Notes under the pieces: model-generated
What the model was told of the DNA's origin: nothing
What the model saw: only the letters and a program-made list of their open reading frames with translations
Databases searched by the model: none
Made by a program: the position numbers and the translations under genes
Source of the DNA: Marinobacter halotolerans
GTDB taxonomy: Bacteria; Pseudomonadota; Gammaproteobacteria; Pseudomonadales; Oleiphilaceae
Direction of reading: 5' to 3'
Length of the DNA stretch: 64,000 nucleotides
NCBI RefSeq assembly: GCF_008795985.1
Contig: NZ_VMHP01000002.1
Coordinates: 62,001 to 126,000, forward strand
Part shown: positions 58,496 through 64,000 of the stretch, in pieces
Layout: every line of letters starts with the position of its first letter
How positions within the stretch are numbered: position 1 is the stretch's first letter

Positions 58496-59351
58496 CCTCG
58501 GCTTCGGCTGTTTCCCGCTCGACCATTGCAGGCGTTTCGAGAGACATCCGGCCGAGTTTTCCGGCCCGGAATTCGTTCAGCAGAACCTCCGCTACCTTGT
58601 GCAGATCGGGAACACCACCACGCCGGAAAAACCGCCGCTTGGCGGCGATGCCATCCATCAGTGCCAGCCCGTCCACAGGGGTTTCCTCAAATCCGTACCG
58701 AGCGAGTATCTGTTCAGGATAGGCCTGCAGAAGGTAGTCCGCGGCAAACAGCGCCACGTCCTCGAACTCGATGACGGCACTGCGGATGGCGCCGCTGATG
58801 GCCAGCCGATAGCCACAGGCCTCCGGCTCCAGTTTGGGCCAGAGAAACCCAGGTGTGTCATAAAGCAGCACGTTTTCCGGCAGCTTGATCGCCTGTTGTG
58901 CGCGGGTAACCGCCGGCTCATTGCCTGTCTTCGCCGCAGGCCGACCGGCCAGGGTATTGATCAGTGTGGATTTCCCCACGTTGGGGATACCCAGGATCAT
59001 CACCCGCAGGGCACTTTTCTGGCGGTCGTGCCCCGGTGTCATATCATTGGCCAGACGCAGTATCTCCAGCGCCTCGCTACGCTGGTTGTGGGTCATGGTG
59101 ATGGCCCGTACGCCCCGCTCTTTTTCCAGCCAAGCCTGCCATTGGGCCGTTATTTCCGGATCTGCCAGATCCCGTTTGTTCAGTACCTTGATGACCGGCG
59201 TGTCCCCGCGCAGGGCCGGCACCAGGGGGTTTTCACTGGAGAAGGGTAGGCGCGCATCCAGAACTTCGATGATCAGGTCCATCTGGGGCATGATCTTTTT
59301 GATCTCCTTGCGGGCCTTGTGCATATGCCCTGGAAACCAGTTAATGGCCAT
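58485..59351 (-). CDS. ylqF: Ribosome biogenesis GTPase YlqF/RbgA, 288 aa
   Basis: A circularly permuted GTPase for late large-subunit assembly. Motif order is G4 (LNKRDLAD, residues about 60) before G1 (GIPNVGKSTLIN, about 125) and G3 (DTPGFLWPK, about 170), which defines the permuted family. The start INWFPGHMHKARKEI and the C-terminal helical domain fit YlqF. Length standard. Its 3' end overlaps the RmlD-like gene by 11 bases. Confidence 0.93.
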   Translation of the reverse strand: MAINWFPGHMHKARKEIKKIMPQMDLIIEVLDARLPFSSENPLVPALRGDTPVIKVLNKRDLADPEITAQWQAWLEKERGVRAITMTHNQRSEALEILRLANDMTPGHDRQKSALRVMILGIPNVGKSTLINTLAGRPAAKTGNEPAVTRAQQAIKLPENVLLYDTPGFLWPKLEPEACGYRLAISGAIRSAVIEFEDVALFAADYLLQAYPEQILARYGFEETPVDGLALMDGIAAKRRFFRRGGVPDLHKVAEVLLNEFRAGKLGRMSLETPAMVERETAEAEVSR

Positions 59352-59593
59352 TGAGGTGAACTCCGTCGTGGGTGGCTGAAAAACTGCGGGAATGGCGTAA
59401 CGGCGCCATTATGGACGGGAATGACCAAATTTTCACATTTCCGTGAGCGCCCGTATGGCAGGCGCTCTGGCGGGCCATGGTGGGACGTGTGTACAAAAAT
59501 GAGGGTAATGGGATGAAATCCGGGTTTGATTTGTACTAGGGTGTAGGGCTTGAAAGTTAAATTGTCTGTTTGAAAGATCTTGGAGATCAATCT

Positions 59594-60028
59594 ATGAAGC
59601 TCGTAAAACTGTTTGGAACTGCGCTGATCGCCCTCGGCCTCAGTACTGCTGCCGTTGCTCAGCAATCCGGGGGTCAGCCGGATCAGGTCGATCAACTTGC
59701 CCAGATGGTCGGTTTGTCCGATGAGCAGCAGAAGGAAATTCGCGGCATTCTCGAAGACATGCAGGGCGAAATCCAGCAGCTCCGTCAGCAGGCCCAGCAA
59801 CTGCAGCAGCAGATTCAGGGGCAGATCAAGCCTGATTACGATGAGTCAGCCATTCGCGAGAACGCAGAAGAGCTCGGTGACATCACCGGTGAAATTGCGG
59901 CTCTGTCCACTCTGATGCAGGCCAAAGTAGACGAAGTCTTCACCGAAGAGCAGCGTGAAACGCTGAATAAGCGCATGCAGCAGATGCAGCAGCAGATGCA
60001 ACAGCAGCGTCAGATGCAGCAGCAGTAA
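59594..60028 (+). CDS. Spy/CpxP-like periplasmic protein, Gln-rich, 144 aa
   Basis: A signal peptide (MKLVKLFGTALIALGLSTAAVA, cleavage near residue 22) is followed by an all-helical mature protein: LAQMVGLSDEQQKEIRGILE, a Gln-rich helix (QQLRQQAQQLQQQIQ), and LMQAKVDEVFTEEQRETLNK carrying the LTxxQ-like repeats (GLSDEQQ, VFTEEQR). Such proteins act as periplasmic chaperones or metal/stress sensors. The C-terminus is a run of QQM/QQQ repeats. ATG 59594 is used, as the upstream frame start at 59570 has no family basis. A strong terminator follows. Confidence 0.8.
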   Translation: MKLVKLFGTALIALGLSTAAVAQQSGGQPDQVDQLAQMVGLSDEQQKEIRGILEDMQGEIQQLRQQAQQLQQQIQGQIKPDYDESAIRENAEELGDITGEIAALSTLMQAKVDEVFTEEQRETLNKRMQQMQQQMQQQRQMQQQ

Positions 60029-60045
60029 TTACCAAGGCCTTGCAG

Positions 60046-60083
60046 AAAACCGCCCCCGCCGTTCAGGCGCGGGCGGTTTTTTT
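60046..60083. terminator. Intrinsic terminator, probably bidirectional
   Basis: AAACCGCCC.CGCC and GGCG.GGGCGGTTT form a GC-rich stem with a GTTCA loop, flanked by A and T runs (TTTTTTT at the right). It ends the Spy-like gene and the convergent MMPL gene, whose stop it touches. Confidence 0.9.
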
Positions 60084-62574
60084 ATGCCTGTTTGCCGAAA
60101 GGCTTCACTAACACGATCAGTCGGGGGAGCAGGGTAAGGGCGCCCAGCAGGGCCATAAACATGGCAAACCCGGTGAACAGACCGAAGTAGATAGTGGGAA
60201 TGAAGTTCGACAGCACCAGAATCGAAAAGCCGGTAATGATTGTCAGCGAGGTAAAGAACATCGCCTGCCCGATGCTGCGGTGGCAGCGGTGCATGGTAGC
60301 GATGTAGTCGCCGTCCTTGGTGAACTCTGTTTTGAAGCGGTGGATGTAATGAATGGTGTCGTCCACCGCGATACCCACGGTAATCGCAGCCACGGTAATG
60401 GTCATCATATCCAGTGGAACGCCCAGCCAGCCCATCAGCCCCAGGACCGAACCAGCGGCAATCAGATTGGGCGCCATGCCAACCAGCGCCAGTTTTACTG
60501 AGCGGAACAGCACCAGGAACATGGCCATAATGGCCAGGAACACCACGCCGATGGTCTTGATCTGGGAATCGAACAGGCTCTGCAGCATGTTGTTGTACAT
60601 CACCATCATGCCAGTGATCTGCACCTGATCGTCCTGGAAGCCCATGTCTTCGGTCAGATGAGTACGGATATTCTCCAGCAATTGGTCTCGTTCCAGATCC
60701 TGGGAGGTCTCCAGTACACGGATGCTGAAGCGGGACTGATCGTGCTCTTCGCTAATGTAGGGGGTGAGCAGGATATCCTTCAGGTCTTTAGGTATCTGCG
60801 AGGGCACGAAGGCAAGCTGCAGGGCATCCAGAGGTTCGCCACCGTTCACCCGGGCGAGAATATCCAGAGTGGTCACGATGGACAGCACCTTGCCGGTTTG
60901 GGGCAGACTGTCCAGATAGTTGTGAACCTTCCGCAGGCGTTCCATTTTCTGGTATGTGAACCAGGTGTCACGGTACTCCTCGTCGCCTCCACAGTCCTCC
61001 ACAAATGGGTCACAGCCGCTGGCAAAGGGATCGCCGCCAGGCTGTGCTTCGGCCTCCGGAGGCGCTTCGTCGGTAATCACGATGTCCAGGGGCGTGGTGC
61101 CGCCGAGGCGGTTGTCGATGGTCACCATGCCCTGATGGATTTCCGTGCTGGACTTGAAGTAGTTGATGAAACTGTTCTCTACAGTGAGCCGGTTCAGGCC
61201 AATTACACAGAGCACGGCAATAATGCCGGAGCCCACAAACACCGTCTTGCCGAAACGCTCGGTGAAGTTTGCGAACCGGTCAGTGAACGGCACCCGGTCC
61301 GATTTCACCCGGTCGTCCAGGGGCGGTGGCATAAGGGCCAGCAGCGCCGGGAACACAATAAAGGTGATCAGGAAAGCCACCATTAGGCCCAGGGTCATCA
61401 TCCAGCCGAAATCGATCACCGGGCGAATGCCGCTGAAGGTCAGCGAACCAAAGGCCACGATGGTGGTGATGGCCATGTAGAAACAGGGCTTGATCATTGC
61501 CAGAAGCGTGCGCCGCAGAATGTCCTGTGACTCCGCCTCGGGGTCGTCGTGCTGAAATTCCCGGTAGCGGACGATCAGGTGAATGGTCAGCGACAGGGTC
61601 ATGATCAGCAGCAGCGACACAAAGTTGGAGGAAATCACCGTGACCGGCCAGCGCATCCAGCTCAAATAGCCGATCATCAGCCAGACGGTGAAACTGCAAC
61701 ACAGCAGTGGTACCAGTACCCAGCGCCACTGGCGGAAGATGATTGCCAGGGTCAGCAGCAGGAATAAAAGCACGCCTACTCCGAAGGTGGAAAGATCGTT
61801 CTGGATAAAGCGGATCATGTCGGCAACGATCATGGGCACGCCGCCAAGATAGATCTCGGCGCGGTCCCGGTAGCTGTCGAGGATGTCGCGCACGTTGCTG
61901 ATGGTGCGGTCCCTCTGTTCACCCTGTGCTTCGGTGAACTCTATGAATTGCTGGCTGACGCTTTCCAGTTGCTGTTTTTCCTCAGCCGAGGCCTGGCCAC
62001 TGTCGACCTTGTCCTGTAGGCGGTTGCGCTTGTAAAGCAGCTCGAAATACCGGTCTGGCGTGGGAAGGTTGACCTGTATTGCCGTGGTGCGGCCGTCCTC
62101 ACTGATCAGCAGGTTGGGGTAGAGCGGGTTGTTCAGCAGCGCCTTGCGGGCCGTATCCGGCGGGACTTGGTCCTCATCAATGGTTTTGATCTCGGAGTCC
62201 ACGGTGTCCAGTGTCAGGTCGGGACTGTGTAGCAGCGGGACGTTGAGGATGCTGTTTGTAGAACTCACGTTCTCCAGCGCGGCGAGCTCATTGCGTAGGG
62301 ACCTCAGCAGGGCCAGGCCTTCCTTGCTGAACAGTTCCTGTTCCGGCGTGAAGGTGACAATCAGAAAATCATCGGAGCTGGTAAACCGACGATTTACCTG
62401 GCGGTACTGCTCCAGCTCGCGGTCATCCTCCAGAACCAGTGATTCGGCTGAGGCGTCGAGGCGGAAATGATCCAGCCTCAGGCTGGCAATTACCAGCAAG
62501 GCGCCAAACAGAAGCAGTGCCAGAACGGGATGGGGAAAAATCAGCCGGTCATAAAACGATCGAAGCCAGGACAT
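60082..62574 (-). CDS. MMPL/RND-superfamily exporter, 830 aa
   Basis: Twelve membrane helices in two halves: one near residue 15-35 and five at about 255-420, then one near 450 and five at 690-820. Two large periplasmic loops separate them; the second contains a Cys-containing insert (FASGCDPFVEDCGGDEEY). The ITVGIAVDDTIHYIHRF segment holds the Asp pair of the proton path in this family. Relatives (HAE3, HpnN, MmpL) move lipids such as hopanoids or sterol-like compounds out of the inner membrane; substrate unknown here. No membrane-fusion or outer-membrane partner lies next to it. A chemoreceptor gene lies upstream. Confidence 0.88.
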   Translation of the reverse strand: MSWLRSFYDRLIFPHPVLALLLFGALLVIASLRLDHFRLDASAESLVLEDDRELEQYRQVNRRFTSSDDFLIVTFTPEQELFSKEGLALLRSLRNELAALENVSSTNSILNVPLLHSPDLTLDTVDSEIKTIDEDQVPPDTARKALLNNPLYPNLLISEDGRTTAIQVNLPTPDRYFELLYKRNRLQDKVDSGQASAEEKQQLESVSQQFIEFTEAQGEQRDRTISNVRDILDSYRDRAEIYLGGVPMIVADMIRFIQNDLSTFGVGVLLFLLLTLAIIFRQWRWVLVPLLCCSFTVWLMIGYLSWMRWPVTVISSNFVSLLLIMTLSLTIHLIVRYREFQHDDPEAESQDILRRTLLAMIKPCFYMAITTIVAFGSLTFSGIRPVIDFGWMMTLGLMVAFLITFIVFPALLALMPPPLDDRVKSDRVPFTDRFANFTERFGKTVFVGSGIIAVLCVIGLNRLTVENSFINYFKSSTEIHQGMVTIDNRLGGTTPLDIVITDEAPPEAEAQPGGDPFASGCDPFVEDCGGDEEYRDTWFTYQKMERLRKVHNYLDSLPQTGKVLSIVTTLDILARVNGGEPLDALQLAFVPSQIPKDLKDILLTPYISEEHDQSRFSIRVLETSQDLERDQLLENIRTHLTEDMGFQDDQVQITGMMVMYNNMLQSLFDSQIKTIGVVFLAIMAMFLVLFRSVKLALVGMAPNLIAAGSVLGLMGWLGVPLDMMTITVAAITVGIAVDDTIHYIHRFKTEFTKDGDYIATMHRCHRSIGQAMFFTSLTIITGFSILVLSNFIPTIYFGLFTGFAMFMALLGALTLLPRLIVLVKPFGKQA

Positions 62575-62626
62575 TACAAACAGCGCCTTTCACAACGGAA
62601 GTGAAGGCAGAGTGTGCCACAAACTG

Positions 62627-63847
62627 TCAGTCGACGGTGACCCTGTTTGAGGCCTGTTCCAGGGAATCGATCAGCCGTTTCAGGCGCTGGCTCATCTCCG
62701 CGCTTTCGGTAAGCTGGGTAACCATGCTTTGGGTGGTTTCGCGAATGCTCTGGACATTGGCCAGCACGTCGTCCGTGGCGCCCGTCTGGTCGGCCGACAC
62801 GTCGGCGATTTCCTGGTTGGTTTGATCGATGCGTCCCACCACTGAGTTGATGGCGTCCAGGGATTTCCGCGCCTCGTCGGATTCCTCCACGCACTTTGTG
62901 GCGTCGCCGGAGCTGGAGTTCATCTGATTCACCGCTCCTTCCATAGCTGACAGCAGGCGGTCGATGGTGCCCTGAATCTGCTCCGTGGAATCCTGCACCC
63001 GCTGGGCCAGTTTGCGTACTTCGTCTGCCACTACGGCAAAGCCCCGGCCGTGCTCGCCGGCCCGAGCAGCTTCTATGGCCGCATTCAGTGCTAGCAGATT
63101 GGTCTGTTCGGCAATGCCCTTGATTTCGGCAACGGCTTTACTGATTTCATGGCTGTTGGCCGCCAGTGCCTGCACGCTGTCGGCGGAACTCTGGATGGCG
63201 GTTGAGAGCCGGCGGATGGAATCGGCGCTGCGACTGACCCGGTCGCTGCCATCAATGGCGGTGGTTCTGGCTTCCCGGGACAGGGTTTTGGCGATGCCGG
63301 CCTGCTCTGCGATACCGCCAAAGCTCTGCAGCATGGTTTCGACCACCTCGGCGCTGCGGTCTGCGCCCGCCTGCTGGCGGCCGAGATCATCGCGGCGGGC
63401 TTCCGCTGCAGCCGTCAGTTCGTGCACCTCCCGGTGCAGGTGGTCGGTGGCCTCTTTCATGCTTTTGACCACGCCCATGGTGCGGTCCTGCATGGCGTTG
63501 AAGGCCTGGCCCATCTCGCCTATCTCGTCGGTAGAGTCAATCTGCGCGCGTTCACTCAGATTGCCTGACGCCTGCACTGACACCATGGTTTTCTTGAGGC
63601 GGACAACATGTCGCTCGATAAATGAAATCAGCAGCTGTGAGCAGGCCATTTCCAACGCCATCAGAGCAGCCACAACCAGGGCGAAGCCACCGGCGGTTTC
63701 GCTGAACAACTCTGAAAATGGCCGGTTGGTGAGCCCGGCTATGGTGTTCATGGCGTAGAGCACCAGCAGGCAGAGCACCACAAACACAACAATATTGAGT
63801 AGCCAGAACTTGTATTTAAGCCGGGCATTCCTGAGCAGTTGAAGCAT
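62627..63847 (-). CDS. Methyl-accepting chemotaxis-type protein without a large sensor domain, 406 aa
   Basis: Two membrane helices at about residues 14-35 and 50-75 enclose a loop of only about 15 residues ([14 protein letters not shown]), so it has no periplasmic ligand domain. A HAMP region ([19 protein letters not shown]) and the signalling hairpin with [40 protein letters not shown] tip follow. It may sense the membrane state, energy level or a partner protein. No CheR pentapeptide at the end. It lies eight bases from the lipA stop. Confidence 0.9.
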   Translation of the reverse strand: MLQLLRNARLKYKFWLLNIVVFVVLCLLVLYAMNTIAGLTNRPFSELFSETAGGFALVVAALMALEMACSQLLISFIERHVVRLKKTMVSVQASGNLSERAQIDSTDEIGEMGQAFNAMQDRTMGVVKSMKEATDHLHREVHELTAAAEARRDDLGRQQAGADRSAEVVETMLQSFGGIAEQAGIAKTLSREARTTAIDGSDRVSRSADSIRRLSTAIQSSADSVQALAANSHEISKAVAEIKGIAEQTNLLALNAAIEAARAGEHGRGFAVVADEVRKLAQRVQDSTEQIQGTIDRLLSAMEGAVNQMNSSSGDATKCVEESDEARKSLDAINSVVGRIDQTNQEIADVSADQTGATDDVLANVQSIRETTQSMVTQLTESAEMSQRLKRLIDSLEQASNRVTVD

Positions 63848-63855
63848 GGCTGATC

Positions 63856-64000
63856 TCAGTCAACGGCCTTTACAGGGATTTGCTGGGCGTTCGATGAAGC
63901 GGGGACTTCCGGTACCGCAAGGCCAAGATTGTTCTTTTCGAAAACGCGATCGGCGCGATAGCTGGAGCGCACCATGGGGCCGGAGGGCACTTCCATAAAG
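63856..64000 (-). CDS. lipA: Lipoyl synthase LipA, C-terminal end (gene continues beyond window)
   Basis: The minus-strand frame from the right edge reads [20 protein letters not shown] and ends at the TGA whose complement is 63856-63858. The [11 protein letters not shown] segment matches the conserved GPLVRSSYHA end of LipA, which holds the Ser that ligates the auxiliary iron-sulfur cluster. About 47 residues are visible, with a tail ([16 protein letters not shown]) longer than usual. The enzyme inserts sulfur into octanoyl groups placed by LipB. Confidence 0.88.
   Translation of the reverse strand, partial: FMEVPSGPMVRSSYRADRVFEKNNLGLAVPEVPASSNAQQIPVKAVD

Noticed and set aside
1..64000. 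CRISPR array, rRNA genes or a complete prophage
   Set aside because: No regularly spaced direct repeats, no rRNA sequence and no phage structural genes were seen.

Overview
The window looks like a chromosomal segment of a marine-type gammaproteobacterium, best matching Marinobacter or a close relative. The grounds are the gene order proA-nadD-rsfS-rlmH-mrdA-rodA-mltB-rlpA-dacC-ybeD-lipB, the block rnr-rlmB-rpsF-rpsR-membrane protein-rplI-dnaB-alr, many chemotaxis and GGDEF-type proteins, and a fairly GC-rich backbone. The genus is an inference from gene content and order, not from a search.

Region 1 (1-13846) is an accessory island, visibly more AT-rich than the rest. Positions 1-4446 are an integron cassette array: a partial trypsin-like protease gene, then seven small same-strand cassettes, each followed by an attC-like site. 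No integrase is in view, so it would lie to the left. Next comes a tightly packed gene set (4854-8251): an unknown small protein, an FCP1-like HAD phosphatase homologue, an MPPED2-like phosphoesterase and an OLD-family ATPase/TOPRIM nuclease. After it come a 52-codon ORF and a type III restriction-modification system (mod-res, 8897-13425). Short attC-like sites follow the OLD gene, the 52-codon ORF and res. The defence genes may therefore themselves be very large cassettes, which is the main structural idea worth testing.

The island ends abruptly inside thyA. Only the last 95 codons of thymidylate synthase remain (13847-14134), preceded by at least four copies of a TTGTGCRAA motif that resembles a transposon end. 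Intact folA follows.

Region 2 (14359-64000) is ordinary chromosome. It holds a DEAD-box helicase, a thioesterase, a haloalkane-dehalogenase-like protein whose nucleophile Asp is Asn, an AI-2E family permease, an HDOD protein, and a three-gene operon of two degenerate GGDEF proteins plus a DedA-PAP2 fusion. Then comes the cell-elongation and lipoate cluster: PBP2, RodA, MltB, RlpA, PBP5/6 and LipB. A GGDEF protein with its catalytic core deleted follows, then a UbiB-like kinase, a YqaA protein, a chemoreceptor, a glutaredoxin, a PPi-type phosphofructokinase, Mpl, UbiX, an LCAD-like acyl-CoA dehydrogenase, a large lipoprotein, tRNA-Leu(CAG), RNase R and RlmB. The window closes with the S6-S18-L9 operon, DnaB, alanine racemase, a RmlD-like protein, YlqF, a Spy-like periplasmic protein, an MMPL/RND exporter, a second chemoreceptor and the 3' end of lipA.
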